Positions 29,035-38,146 of a DNA stretch of 64,000 bases are shown here, one piece after another. The position numbers and the translations under genes were made by a program. Every line of letters begins with the position of its first letter. The first letter of the stretch is position 1. The notes under the pieces are model-generated. The model ran no database searches. It saw only the letters and a list, made by a program, of their open reading frames with translations, and was not told the origin of the DNA. The stretch covers positions 248,001 through 312,000 of the forward strand of contig CAVRQM010000004.1 in assembly GCA_963723455.1 (NCBI GenBank), written 5' to 3'. Source of the stretch: CAVRQM01 sp963723455 (GTDB taxonomy: Bacteria; Pseudomonadota; Alphaproteobacteria; Acetobacterales; Acetobacteraceae).

Positions 29035-29826
29035 TCAGCAGCGGGGGCCGACCACAGAGAAGAACGCCCCCTGCGGATCCTTGCATTGGGCGATCCAGCT
29101 GCCGCCGGGCACCTCGTGCGGCCCCATCAGCACCTCGCCGCCGCTCTGCCTGGCGCGCGACGCCGCCGCGTCGATGTCGTCCACGTTGAAGTAGTGCAAC
29201 CACACCGGGGCAGGAACCGCGTCGGTCCTGGTCATCATGCCGCCGACCATGTTGCTTCCTGACACGCCGCCCGTGGCGAAGGTCTGGTAGATGCCCATCG
29301 GGCCGAGGTCGATCGCCTCGGTCTTGCTCCAGCCGAACAGGTCGGCATAGAAGGCGAACGCCGCCTCGCGCTCGCCTGCGTGCAGTTCGTGCCAGCCGAC
29401 ATGGCCCGGCGTCGCGCCCGCCTGCGGCCGGGGCGGCGGATCCTGCTCCGGGGGGAGCGGCTGCAGGACAGTGAACACAGCGCCTTGCGGGTCGGCCAGT
29501 ACGGCGAACCGGCCGACGCCCTCGATGTTGCCGCTGCGACGGACGCTGCCGCCCGCCTCCGCCGCTTTGCCGGCGACAGAGTCCACGTCGTCGGCCGCAA
29601 TGTAGCCCATCCAGAATGGCGGCAGGCCAGCGTCGCGCAGCCGCTGCGGCTGCGGCGCGATGCCGGCGACCCCGGTCCCGCCCGCGCTCATGATCGTGTA
29701 GCCGGGATGCGCCGGGCCAGCGTCGCTCGCGGTCCAGCCGATCACGTCGCGGTAGAACGCGGCTGCCGCTGCTTCGTCGGTGGTCATCAGCTCGCACCAG
29801 CAGAACTGGCCGTGCGAATCGGACAT
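29035..29826 (-). CDS. VOC-family protein with two glyoxalase-like domains
   Basis: A 263-aa protein with two tandem vicinal-oxygen-chelate domains. The first opens GQFCWCELMTTD and AAAFYRDVIGW and ends LADPQGAVFTVLQ; the second opens GHVGWHELHAG, AFYADLFGW and ends CKDPQGAFFSVVG. The pattern matches the 27-kDa antigen/hydroxylase-like group of unknown reaction. ATG 29826 has GAGGAG eight bases upstream and was preferred over the ATG 11 codons earlier. It is on the strand opposite the permease and is not clearly in an operon. Confidence 0.87.
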   Translation of the reverse strand: MSDSHGQFCWCELMTTDEAAAAAFYRDVIGWTASDAGPAHPGYTIMSAGGTGVAGIAPQPQRLRDAGLPPFWMGYIAADDVDSVAGKAAEAGGSVRRSGNIEGVGRFAVLADPQGAVFTVLQPLPPEQDPPPRPQAGATPGHVGWHELHAGEREAAFAFYADLFGWSKTEAIDLGPMGIYQTFATGGVSGSNMVGGMMTRTDAVPAPVWLHYFNVDDIDAAASRARQSGGEVLMGPHEVPGGSWIAQCKDPQGAFFSVVGPRC

Positions 29827-29933
29827 GGCGACTCTCCTCAGTGAGTTGGTTTGCGGCAAGCAGGACTGCGCGTTCAGCGTGATTGTCGGGCGAGAACGTC
29901 TCGGCCGCTCTCCTGATTGTTGATCTGGTACGG

Positions 29934-31103
29934 TCAGTTCTCCAAGCCGGCATAGGCGGCGGTCTGGATTTCGGCCGTCAGTGCCGCATCTTCCGGGCCG
30001 CGCATCAGTCGCTGCGTCAGCAGGATGGTCGTCATTCGGGCGACAGGGTCGATCAGGACGCTGGTGCCGAAGCCGCCGCCCCAGCCGTAGCTGCCGGGAT
30101 GGCCGCCGCCGCCGGGGCCGGTCGTCACCGCCCCGCCGAAACCCCAGCCGTTGCGGTCCCAGAACCCGGGAAAGAATGGCGACGCGGCTTTTTGCGCCTG
30201 CGTGATGTGGTCGGTCATCATCAACCGCACGCTGTCCGGCGACAGCACTCGGCCGTGCGGGCCACGTCCCTCGTCCAGCAGCATCCGCGCGAAGGCGAGA
30301 TAGTCGTCGGCGGTCGAGACCAGTTCGCTCGGGAACGCCGGCGGCTGCGCGTAGCTGCCGCCGCCGGCCGGCTCATGCTCGCGCAGCCCGCCGTCAGGGC
30401 CGATCGCGTAGCCGGCCGGCAGCCGCTCGAGCATCGCGGCCGGCACGCTGAACCCGGTGTCGCGCATCCGCAGCGGCGCGAAGATGCGCTCGCGCAGGAA
30501 CTCGCCGAGCGGCATGCCGGCGACGCGCGCGATCAGCACCGCCAGGATGTCCGCGCCGGTGTGATACATCCAGCCCTCGCCGGGCTGGTGCATCAGCGGT
30601 AGCCGGGCGATACGGGCCATGAACTCATCCGGGCCGAACGGGATCGGATCGGGGGTCGGCGCGAGGCCGAGTTCCGCCATCAGGGACTGGATGGGATAGC
30701 GCCCCGGCGGCGCCATCACCGCCCCCAGGCCGAGCCGCAAGGTCAGCAGGTCATCGAGCGTGACCGGCCGACGGGCCGGGATCGTATCGTCGGGCGCGCT
30801 GTCCATGCTGCGCAGCACGCGGCGGCCCGCGAGTTCGGGCAGCCAACGCTCGACCGGATCGGCGAGCGCGACCGACCCTCGCTCGGCGAGGATCATTGCC
30901 GCCGCCGCGGTGATCGGCTTGGTCATCGACATGATGCGGAAGATCGCGTCGCGGCGCATCGGCGCGGCGCGGCCGAGCGCCCGCAGCCCGGCCGTCTCGA
31001 CCGCAACGTCGTCCCCGCGCGCGACCAGCGCCACCGCGCCCGCGATCGCGCCGCGATCGACATGGGCGCGCAGGATGCCGGCGATGCGCGCGCTACCGGA
31101 CAT
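29934..31103 (-). CDS. Serine hydrolase, class C beta-lactamase/esterase family
   Basis: A 389-aa member of PF00144. The nucleophile tetrad is SMTK (FRIMSMTKPITAAAA) near residue 58. A Tyr-containing WMYHTGADILAVL near 200 gives the second motif, and GWGGGFGT near the C-terminus replaces KTG, typical of EstB-like esterases rather than true beta-lactamases. No signal peptide is evident, so it is probably cytoplasmic. ATG 31103 overlaps the stop of the DUF899 gene; ATG 31115 is an alternative. It lies downstream of the DUF899 gene on the same strand. Confidence 0.88.
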   Translation of the reverse strand: MSGSARIAGILRAHVDRGAIAGAVALVARGDDVAVETAGLRALGRAAPMRRDAIFRIMSMTKPITAAAAMILAERGSVALADPVERWLPELAGRRVLRSMDSAPDDTIPARRPVTLDDLLTLRLGLGAVMAPPGRYPIQSLMAELGLAPTPDPIPFGPDEFMARIARLPLMHQPGEGWMYHTGADILAVLIARVAGMPLGEFLRERIFAPLRMRDTGFSVPAAMLERLPAGYAIGPDGGLREHEPAGGGSYAQPPAFPSELVSTADDYLAFARMLLDEGRGPHGRVLSPDSVRLMMTDHITQAQKAASPFFPGFWDRNGWGFGGAVTTGPGGGGHPGSYGWGGGFGTSVLIDPVARMTTILLTQRLMRGPEDAALTAEIQTAAYAGLEN

Positions 31104-31834
31104 CGCTGACCGCATTGGCGTATTCGTCGTGCCGGCGCACGAAATCCATCGTCTTCGTCTCGTTGCGTCCTTTCGGCGCCAGATCGAGGATCATCAGCGC
31201 GCCGATCATCTCCTCGCCGCCGCGCGCATAGGACGAATAGGTGTGGAACACCGCGCCGGATTGATCCTTGAAGAACGCGCTGGTGCCCGGCAGCTCGTCG
31301 TGCCCACGGGCGCTGTCGATCTCGGTGAAATTGTAGGGGATCGTGTCGCGGGCCAGCTGCTCGGGCGTGAACGAGACGCCGAAATCGACGTTGAAGTCGC
31401 TGCCGAACGACGACACCCACGGAAAGCGCCAGCCCATGCGCGCCTTGTACGGCGTCGATCGTGGCCAGCTTCGCGCGCGAAGCCACGACCAGGGTGACGT
31501 CATGATGTTCCAGATGCGGCAGCGCGCCGTCGAGATGGTCGGCCAGGAACGAGCAGCCCGGGCAGCCGGCCGTCCAGTCCGGCCCCAGCATGAAGTGATA
31601 CACGAGCAACTGGCTGCGGCCGGCGAACAGTTCGGCCAGGCTGCGCCTGCCGCCGCGCGTGTCGAACACGTACTCGCGCTCCACGCGGACCCAGGGCAGC
31701 GCCAGGCGCTCGGCGTTGATCTCGTCGCGCAGCCGCGTCGCCGCCTTTTCGCGCGCCAGCAGCGCCCGGCGCGCGGCGAGCCACTCGTCGCGCGATACGA
31801 CCGGGTGCCCGGACTGCGTCTGGTCTGCGTGCAT
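31093..31834 (-). pseudogene. DUF899 thioredoxin-like protein, one frameshift
   Basis: Predicted thioredoxin-fold protein (DUF899/AhpC-TSA-like) of about 246 aa after correction. From ATG 31834 the frame reads VVSRDEWLAARRALLAREK, LPWVRVEREYVFDT and the cysteine pair region GPDWTAGCPGCSFLADHLDG. Near 31453 it breaks: ATIDA should continue YKARMGWRFPWVSSFGSDFN, which lies in the next frame and runs to FVRRHDEYANAV. Removing one C from GACGCCGTAC restores a full-length protein. The cysteines and the conserved C-terminal block are intact, so the break may be a base-call error. Function of the family is unknown. Upstream on the same strand are the sigma factor and YCII genes. Confidence 0.83.
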
Positions 31835-31887
31835 TTGCGTGATCCCCTTGCTGCCGATCGGCTCGCCGAACCTTGTGTGTGCTTCCC

Positions 31888-33189
31888 CTAGGACGTTCGG
31901 GCCGGGGCGGCCCCGACATCGCCGCGCATGGATTTTGGGTCCGGCTCGCTCTCGCGCAGCAGTCGGTCCAGATGGCGGCGGATATGCCCGGCCTCGGTCG
32001 CGCCGCCAGCCAGCGCGATCGCCTGATTGAACGCGGCGCGCGCCTCGTCGCGCCGGCCGGTCTGCAACAGGAACGCGCCCCGCGCACCGTGGAACGGATA
32101 GTAGCGCGCTAGACGCGGCTGCAGCGGCTCGATCATCGCGAGCGCCGCCTCCGGCCCGCGCAGCCTGGCGACCACGACCGCGCGGTTCAACCGCACCACC
32201 GGCGAGGGCTGCAGCGCCTCGAGCGCCGCATACAGCAGATCCATCTGTGTCCAGTCGGTGTCGGCCTGCGTCGCCGCCCTGGCGTGCAGTCCCGCCAGCG
32301 CCGCCTGGATCTGGAACGCGCCCGGCCGGCGGTGGCGCAGCGCCTTGTCGATCAGCGCCAGGCCTTCGGCGATCGCGCGCCGGTCCCACAGCGCGCGGTC
32401 CTGATCATCCAGCAGCACGACCTCGCCATCGGCGTCGAACCGCGCCGCCGCTCGCGCGTGCTGCAATTGCATCAGCGCCAGCAGCCCCATGATCTCCGGC
32501 TCGGCCGGGAACAGCCGCAGCAGCAGGCGCGCCAGGCGGATCGCCTCGCCGCATAGCGGGCCGTCGAGCGACGCCGCCCCGCCGAGTGCGGAATAGCCCT
32601 CGTTGAAAACCAGGTAGAGCATGGCGGCGACCGAAGCCAGGCGTTCGGCCCGCTCGACCGCGCCCGGAGCCTCGAACGGCAGTTCGGCCTCCGCGATGCG
32701 GGCTTTCGCGCGGGTGATCCGCTGCTCCATCGCCGCCTCGCCGACTACGAAGGCGCGCGCGATCTGGCGGACCGACAGGCCGGACACCACCCGCAGCGCC
32801 AGCGCGATCTGCTGAGTTGCCGGCAGGTCGGGGTGGCAGCACACGAACAGCAGCCGCAGCACATCGTCGGCGTAGTCGGCGCCATCCAGCCGCTCGACGA
32901 TCGGGGTCTCGGCGTCCGTGTCGTCGGACAGCGCCGCCTCGTCGGGCAGCGCAGTCTGCCGCTGCAGGCGCCGCGCGTGATCGACCGCGGCATTGCGGCC
33001 GACCATGATCAGCCAGGCGGCGGCGTCGCGCGGCGGCCCGTTCGCCGGCCAGGCCTTCAGCGCCCGCAGACACGCCTCCTGGAACGCCTCCTCTGCGGTG
33101 TCCAGGCTGCGGAAGCGGCGCAGCAGCGCGGCCATCGCCTGCGGCCGCGCCGCGGTCAGCGCCGCGGCGATCCAGCCGGGGTCGGTCAC
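31888..33189 (-). CDS. ECF sigma factor with C-terminal extension (ECF42-like)
   Basis: RNA polymerase sigma factor of 433 aa. The N-terminal third has region 2 (LRRFRSLDTAEEAFQEACLRALKAWP, AWLIMVGRNAAVDHARR) and region 4 (VSGLSVRQIARAFVVGEAAMEQRITRAKARI). It is followed by about 220 residues of helical, TPR-like extension (LYLVFNEGYSALGG, LALIDKALRHRRPGAFQIQAALAGLHA, LNRAVVVARLRGPEAAL). That layout is characteristic of ECF42. GTG 33189 overlaps the stop of the YCII gene (GTGA), and ECF42 genes are known to sit beside YCII/DGPF genes, reinforcing the call. It carries no anti-sigma neighbour; activity may be controlled through the extension. Confidence 0.92.
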   Translation of the reverse strand: MTDPGWIAAALTAARPQAMAALLRRFRSLDTAEEAFQEACLRALKAWPANGPPRDAAAWLIMVGRNAAVDHARRLQRQTALPDEAALSDDTDAETPIVERLDGADYADDVLRLLFVCCHPDLPATQQIALALRVVSGLSVRQIARAFVVGEAAMEQRITRAKARIAEAELPFEAPGAVERAERLASVAAMLYLVFNEGYSALGGAASLDGPLCGEAIRLARLLLRLFPAEPEIMGLLALMQLQHARAAARFDADGEVVLLDDQDRALWDRRAIAEGLALIDKALRHRRPGAFQIQAALAGLHARAATQADTDWTQMDLLYAALEALQPSPVVRLNRAVVVARLRGPEAALAMIEPLQPRLARYYPFHGARGAFLLQTGRRDEARAAFNQAIALAGGATEAGHIRRHLDRLLRESEPDPKSMRGDVGAAPARTS

Positions 33190-33557
33190 GCTGGCCGGCC
33201 GCCAGGACTGTAGAGGCCGACCGGGCGCAGTTCGTAGCAGCCGGCGCCCGGATTGGCCCGCGCCAGCTCGCGCGCGGTCGCCAGCGCCTCGTCCAGATCG
33301 GCGCACTCGACGATGTAGAAGCCGAGCAGCTGCTCCTTGGTCTCGGCGAACGGACCGTCAAGCACGAGATCCTCGCCGCCCTTGCGCAGCGTGGTGGCCG
33401 CCGTGGTGGGCAGCAGGCGGGCCACCGGCCCAAGCCGCCCGGCGCGCGCCAGCCCGTCCTGCACCACGGCCAGACGCGCCATGCAGGCCGCGTCCTGCTC
33501 ACGCGTCCAGGCGCCGACCGCCGCCTCGTCGGCGTAGCAGAGAATGGCGTATTGCAT
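33186..33557 (-). CDS. YCII/DGPF-domain protein linked to the ECF sigma factor
   Basis: A 123-aa single-domain protein of the YCII-related family (PF03795). It begins MQYAILCYADEAAVGAW, contains VLDGPFAETKEQLLGFYIVEC (the DGPF motif) and ends ELRPVGLY. The fold is ferredoxin-like; the biochemical role is unknown. ATG 33557 is preferred over the start 11 codons upstream. Its overlap with the sigma-factor start implies coupled translation, and it may be the output or partner of that sigma factor. Confidence 0.88.
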   Translation of the reverse strand: MQYAILCYADEAAVGAWTREQDAACMARLAVVQDGLARAGRLGPVARLLPTTAATTLRKGGEDLVLDGPFAETKEQLLGFYIVECADLDEALATARELARANPGAGCYELRPVGLYSPGGRPA

Positions 33558-33797
33558 GGCGTGAACCTTCCTACCCGGCCTGAGCCTCACGGAACGCCTG
33601 CTCGCGGGCGCGCCACCCGTCCGGCGTCTCGTCCGGGTCCACCGCGAAGTCGGATGCCGTGCCTCCTGTCCTCGCCACGAATGACCGCGGCTGGATGACG
33701 GTCCCGCGACGAGGACGATCCTACGTCAGCGACGCCGACATGTCCGCCAGGAGATATTCGTCTGGGGCAGGGTGTGCGCGGCCGCGCGGCCGGCGCG

Positions 33798-34478
33798 TCA
33801 GTCCGGATCCCGCGCGGGTCCGGCGATCTGCCGCAGCACCCTGAGCGCGATGCAGGCCGCGCCATAGCCGTTGTCGATGTTCACCACCGCCACTCCCGGC
33901 GCGCAGCTTGCCAGCATCGCGTCCAGCGCCGCCCGGCCGCCCGCGGCCACGCCGTACCCCACCGAGGTCGGCACCGCGACCACGACACCGCCCACCAGCC
34001 CGCCGACCACGCTCGGCAGCGCCGCATCCATGCCGGCGGCGACGATCACCACGGGAAATGCCCGCAACTCGTCTACCCGGCGCAGCAGCCGCCACAGCCC
34101 GGCCACGCCGACATCGACGATCAGCGCGCTGTCGTGCCCGGCGAAACGCAGCGTGCGCGCCGCCTCGCGCGCCACCGCCACGTCCGATGTCCCCGCCGTG
34201 ACCACCGCGACCCGGGCCGGCCCGGCCAGTTGCTGCGGCTCTCCGAGCCAGGCCGTCGCCGATCCGGGATCGTAGTCCAGCGCCGCCCCCAGCGCCGGCG
34301 GCAGCGCCGAAAAACGCGCCGCGTCCAGCCGGGTCAGCAGCAGCGCCGTGCCGATCGCCTGCGCCTGCGTCAGGATAGCCGCGATCTGCTCCGGCGTCTT
34401 GCCGCCGCAGAACACCGCCTCGCCGAACCCCAGCCGCTCGGTGCGCGGCAGGTCCAGCACGAACTCGCGGGCGCTCAC
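33798..34478 (-). CDS. larB: LarB: nicotinate-adenine dinucleotide carboxylase/hydrolase of nickel-pincer cofactor synthesis
   Basis: LarB carboxylates the pyridinium ring of NaAD and hydrolyses it to give pyridinium-3,5-biscarboxylic acid mononucleotide. The protein is 226 aa with the PurE-like C-terminal domain: VVTAGTSDVAVAREA, the central DVGVAGLWRLL, VIVAAGMDAALPSVVGGLV, AVPTSVGYG and VVNIDNGYGAAC. The N-terminal part includes RLGFGEAVFCGGKTPEQI. GTG start at 34478 overlaps the larE stop (GTGA). It is the last gene of the larC-larE-larB operon. No larA-type enzyme is in the window. Confidence 0.93.
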   Translation of the reverse strand: MSAREFVLDLPRTERLGFGEAVFCGGKTPEQIAAILTQAQAIGTALLLTRLDAARFSALPPALGAALDYDPGSATAWLGEPQQLAGPARVAVVTAGTSDVAVAREAARTLRFAGHDSALIVDVGVAGLWRLLRRVDELRAFPVVIVAAGMDAALPSVVGGLVGGVVVAVPTSVGYGVAAGGRAALDAMLASCAPGVAVVNIDNGYGAACIALRVLRQIAGPARDPD

Positions 34479-35281
34479 GCGGGCGGCCGCAGGAATGCGC
34501 TGCCGGTGCGATACGGCGCGAACGAAACCGGGTCATGTACGCGCGCCTCGGCCATCAGCGCGGCGACGCGCGCCTGCAGCAGCGCCCGCGCCGGGCCGCC
34601 CAGCCGCTCCAGCGTCGCGACATCCAGCTCCAGCACCACCTGTCCGGCGCGCACCCGGCAGCGCACCGTGCGCGGCCGCAGCTCCGCGCCCAGCAGCCGC
34701 TCGGCCGCGTGCACCGCCGCCAACACCGGGGCCTCGATGCGGATCCCGGTCTCGACGCGGCTGGACAGGCATGGGGCGGCGGGCAGTTCGGCCACCGCGC
34801 CCAGACCCAGCTCCGCGGCGAGGGCGCGAACCGTGGCCTTGTCGATCCCGGCCTCGACGAACGGGTGGCGAACGCCGTGCTGCCGCGCCGCGTCCAGGCC
34901 GGGCCGCCAGTCCGCGAGGTCATCCAGATTGGTGCCCGAGGCGATGGTGCGCCCGGTGCGCCGCGACACGGCGCCATACAAATTGATCTTGCAGAAGAAA
35001 CAGCGGTTGGCCGGATTGGCGCGATAATCGGGGTCGGCGAACTCGCCGGCGTCGAACACGTCCAGCGTCCAGCCGCGCGCCGACGCCAATGCCCGGGTCC
35101 GCGCGGTCGCCTCGGGCGGGACCGCGGGCGAGGTGGCGTGGTGCATCGCCGCATCATCGCCCAGCAGACGGTGCGCGGCGGCGGCCAGGGTCAGGCTGTC
35201 CACCCCGCCGCTGACCGCGACCGCGAGCCGGCCGATCCCGCCGAGCACGTGCTCCAGCCGGTCCAGCGCCGCGCTGCTCAT
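34475..35281 (-). CDS. larE: LarE: ATP-dependent sulfur transferase of nickel-pincer cofactor synthesis
   Basis: LarE activates the cofactor precursor with ATP and donates sulfur, in the best-studied enzyme from its own cysteine. The protein is 268 aa. The PP-loop SGGVDSLTL near residue 24 binds ATP; CFFCK near 95 and PCLSSR near 170 provide cysteines. The position of the latter corresponds to the sacrificial cysteine region of the Lactobacillus enzyme (inference). IEAPVLAAVHAAERLLG and VRVRAGQ-like blocks follow. ATG 35281 is 14 bases after the larC stop. Overlaps larB. Confidence 0.92.
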   Translation of the reverse strand: MSSAALDRLEHVLGGIGRLAVAVSGGVDSLTLAAAAHRLLGDDAAMHHATSPAVPPEATARTRALASARGWTLDVFDAGEFADPDYRANPANRCFFCKINLYGAVSRRTGRTIASGTNLDDLADWRPGLDAARQHGVRHPFVEAGIDKATVRALAAELGLGAVAELPAAPCLSSRVETGIRIEAPVLAAVHAAERLLGAELRPRTVRCRVRAGQVVLELDVATLERLGGPARALLQARVAALMAEARVHDPVSFAPYRTGSAFLRPPA

Positions 35282-35295
35282 GCCAGCCGGGCTGC

Positions 35296-36585
35296 TCAAG
35301 GCACCGCCGCGCCGACCGCAGACAGCGCCGCGCCGGCGGTGGCCAGTCGTTCGGCCTCCCGCCGCAGCGTCGCGCGCGCCGCCTGGCCGGCGACGGACAG
35401 GGCGTCGTCGCAATCCGCCTTTGCGGTGACGCCGTCCGGGCGTTCCACCAGCTTGACCCGCAGCGCGGCCTCGCCGACCGCGACGCGGCGCAGCTCGCGC
35501 CGCAGGGCGCGGCCTTCGACGCGCTGGATGCGCAGGCCGATCGTGGTGGTCTCGCGGAAACAGGCGGCGGCCACCGCATCCTCCGCCTCCGGGCGGGCCA
35601 GCACCTGCACATGCGCCGCCATCCGGCCCTTCTTGCCCCAGGCGGCCATCTGCAGCACGTCATGCACGCCGGGCGTGGCGCGCAGCCGGTCCAGGCCGGC
35701 CGCCAGATCTTCCGGCGTCTGGTCGTCCACCTCGAAGCCGAGCACCGCCAAGGTGCGATGCTCGCCGGCGTCGGCCTCGGCGGCATCGGCCTCCGCGGCG
35801 TCGAACACCAGCACGCGCAGGCAGTTGCTCAGGCCGGGCAGCCGGCGGGCACCGAAGCCGATGCCGGTGCCGGCCAGACGTCGCGTCGCCGCCCCGCGCG
35901 GCTGCTGGGCGCCCAAATAGCGCAGGATCGCCGCCCCGGTCGGGGTGACGCGCTCGCCGCCGATGCCGTCGTCGAACACCGCGAAACCGCGCAGCAGCAG
36001 GGTCGTGGCCGGGGCCGGCACCGGCATCGGGCCGTGCGCGGTCCGCACCCGGCCGGACCCGAGCGGCAACGGACCGACGCTCCAGCGCGCCTCGCCCAGC
36101 GAGGCGATCAACACCGCGGCGGCGACGATGTCGGCGATGGAATCCACCGCTCCGACCTCATGGAAGCCCACCTGGTCCGGCGTCAGGCCATGCACCTCGG
36201 CCTCCGCCTCGGCCAGGCGGGCGAAGATGCCGACGGCATGGCGCGTCACCGCATCGCCCAGCTCCGCCGCCAGCAGCCGCTCGCGGATTTCGCGCCAGGG
36301 CGTATGGCCGTGCCCGTGGCGATGCGCGGTCCCATGCTCGTGCGCATCACTCTCGCCGTTGCGGTGCGCAGATTCCGGGGCGTCCTGGCGCGCCGGATCG
36401 CTGACGACGAACCGGCTGCCGGTCAGCACGCCGTCGCCATGCGGCTGCAGCGCGCACGCCACTCCTGCCGCGCGGCCCGTGGCGGCGGCAACGGCTTCGT
36501 GGTGTTCGGGAAACGCATCCAGCAGGGCGGCGGCGAACATGTCCCCGGCAACGCCGCCGAGCGGGTCCAGATGCAGATGTCTCAT
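35296..36585 (-). CDS. larC: LarC: nickel insertion protein (pyridinium bis-thiocarboxylate nickel insertase)
   Basis: LarC inserts nickel into the bis-thiocarboxylate mononucleotide to complete the NPN cofactor. One continuous 429-aa frame holds both domains, whereas Lactobacillus makes it from two frames. Family blocks are HLHLDPLGGVAGDMFAAALLD at the start, FHEVGAVDSIADIVAAA, ERVTPTGAAIL, and the C-terminal domain beginning VLGFEVDDQTPEDLAAGLDRL with GKKGRMAAHVQVL. A histidine-rich loop (HEHGTAHRHGHGH) near residues 88-102 may hold nickel. ATG 36585. First gene of the lar operon. Confidence 0.94.
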   Translation of the reverse strand: MRHLHLDPLGGVAGDMFAAALLDAFPEHHEAVAAATGRAAGVACALQPHGDGVLTGSRFVVSDPARQDAPESAHRNGESDAHEHGTAHRHGHGHTPWREIRERLLAAELGDAVTRHAVGIFARLAEAEAEVHGLTPDQVGFHEVGAVDSIADIVAAAVLIASLGEARWSVGPLPLGSGRVRTAHGPMPVPAPATTLLLRGFAVFDDGIGGERVTPTGAAILRYLGAQQPRGAATRRLAGTGIGFGARRLPGLSNCLRVLVFDAAEADAAEADAGEHRTLAVLGFEVDDQTPEDLAAGLDRLRATPGVHDVLQMAAWGKKGRMAAHVQVLARPEAEDAVAAACFRETTTIGLRIQRVEGRALRRELRRVAVGEAALRVKLVERPDGVTAKADCDDALSVAGQAARATLRREAERLATAGAALSAVGAAVP

Positions 36586-36654
36586 GGCATCCAGCGTGTA
36601 CCGCCGCCGGGGGCCGCGCAAATCACGTTGCCACGGCCGCGACGGCGGCCCCGA

Positions 36655-37531
36655 TCAGCGGCCCGCGCGCCCGTGCGGCAGCGGCAGCCCGGCGGCCTGC
36701 ATCACCGCGCGCGCGATGTCCGGGTCGTCGGTGCAGATCCCGTCCACCCCCCAGGCGATCAGCCGCGCCATGTCGTCCGCCCGGTTCACGGTCCACGGCC
36801 TGACCGCAATTCCGCATCGCTGTGCGCGCGCCAGCAGCGCCGGCGTCAGCGCCTGGAAGCCAGGTGCCCATACGGCCGGCGCGCCCGCCGCCTCGGCCAG
36901 CACCGCATCCAGGGCAGCGTCGTCGGCGCGGTCGCTCAGATAGGCGAGCGGCAGTCCGCGGCGCAGGCGCGCGGCGTGGCGCAGGCCGCGCCAGTCGAAC
37001 GAGCGCAGCACCACGCGATTGGCGATGCCGGCGGCATCGGCCGCCGCCAAGGCCGCCTCCGCCAGCCGGTGCGGATCGGCCGACACGTCGGGCCGTTCCG
37101 GGTCGGTTTTCAGCTCCAGATCCAGCCGCACCCGGCCATGCCGGGCGGCCAGCGCGAGCACCGCGTCCAGCGTCGGGATGCGTTGGCCATCGACGGCCGC
37201 CTGACGCGGATGGGCGCGGCTGCTCTGGCCGCCCGGCCTTGCCCGGCCGACATCGAACATGTCCAGGCGTGCCGCGGTCAGGTCGCGGATCGCCGGCCCC
37301 GGCGGGTCCAGCCAGCGCCCGTCGGCGGCGCGCGCCAGATCCGGGTTCACCCGCAGATCGTGCGCGACCACCGCGACCGCCGTCGGCGGTCAGCGCCACG
37401 TCGAACTCCAGCGCATCGACGCCCACCGCCAGCGCGCCGGCGAACCCGGCCAGCGTGTTCTCCGGCCACAGCCCGCGCGCGCCGCGGTGGCCGGAAAGTT
37501 CAAAACGCCGGATCTGGTCATCCCGCCGCAT
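36655..37531 (-). pseudogene. Glycerophosphodiester phosphodiesterase, one frameshift
   Basis: Hydrolase of glycerophosphodiesters (PF03009), about 291 aa after correction. From ATG 37531: SGHRGARGLWPENTLAGF contains the HRG...PENT catalytic motif, then DALEFDVALTADG with the metal-binding Glu/Asp. The frame breaks near 37380, where VAVVAHDLRVNP (second His) should follow; removing one G from GGCGGTCGC restores it. The rest is normal: RLDLELKTDPE, VVLRSFDW, PWTVNRADDMARLIAWGVDGICTDDPD. No signal peptide. It is upstream of larC on the same strand but separated by 69 bases, so co-transcription is possible. Confidence 0.85.
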
Positions 37532-37653
37532 GCCGTCGATCGCTCCCGTTCCGCCGCAAGGCGGCCGCCGCCATCAAGCGGCGCAACCGCCGCTGCTGCA
37601 ACCGCACTTGGGTATGAACGTTGCCGCCGGACCAGGGTGGACAGGAGGGGTGC

Positions 37654-38136
37654 ATGAAACTCGGTTTGGCGCTTGCCGCCTGCATGACACTGGCGATCCC
37701 GGCGCTCGCCCAGACCCCGGCGCCTACGGCCGCCGCGCCGACGGCGACGCCGGCCAACGGCACCGTCCCGACCGCCGCCCCGGCGACTGCCGCTCCGCCC
37801 GGCGAGGCCGCGTCGCCGCCGCCGGCGTTCAACGTGCGCACCACGCGCGACCTGGTCGGCCTGTGCAACACCCCGACCACCGACCCCAGCTATCCTGGCG
37901 CGATCGGCCTGTGCGTCGGCTATGGCTCGGGCGTGCTCGACTACCATCTGGCCGACACCTACGGCCGCAAGCGGGCACGCAAGGTCTGCCTGCCGCAGCA
38001 GCCGCCGACCCGTGGCGAGGCGCGGCAGATGTTCGTCGCCTGGGCGCAGGCGCATGAGCAATACATGGACGAGCCGGCGGTCGAAGGCGTGATGCGCTTC
38101 CTGATCTCCACCTTCCCCTGCGGCAAGGGACGGTAG
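37654..38136 (+). CDS. Secreted Rap1a/Tai-like protein
   Basis: A 160-aa exported protein. Signal peptide MKLGLALAACMTLAIPALA, then a 45-residue Pro/Ala/Thr linker. The globular end, from TTRDLVGLCNTP through IGLCVGYGSGVLDYHLA, KVCLPQQPPTRGEARQMFVAWAQAH to a final FPC, has the four-cysteine pattern of the Rap1a/Tai immunity domain (PF18602). Members include type VI secretion immunity proteins, but many stand alone, as here; no effector gene is adjacent. ATG 37654 follows CAGGAGGGG. Confidence 0.7.
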   Translation: MKLGLALAACMTLAIPALAQTPAPTAAAPTATPANGTVPTAAPATAAPPGEAASPPPAFNVRTTRDLVGLCNTPTTDPSYPGAIGLCVGYGSGVLDYHLADTYGRKRARKVCLPQQPPTRGEARQMFVAWAQAHEQYMDEPAVEGVMRFLISTFPCGKGR

Positions 38137-38146
38137 CTGCGCCGCT

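Noticed and set aside
33721..34536. A 271-codon frame overlapping larB in another phase
   Set aside because: Gly/Arg/Ala-rich shadow of larB, whose own frame shows clear family motifs.
37654..38136. Type VI secretion immunity gene
   Set aside because: The Rap1a-like domain is present, but no effector, VgrG or other secretion gene is nearby, so the role was not assigned.
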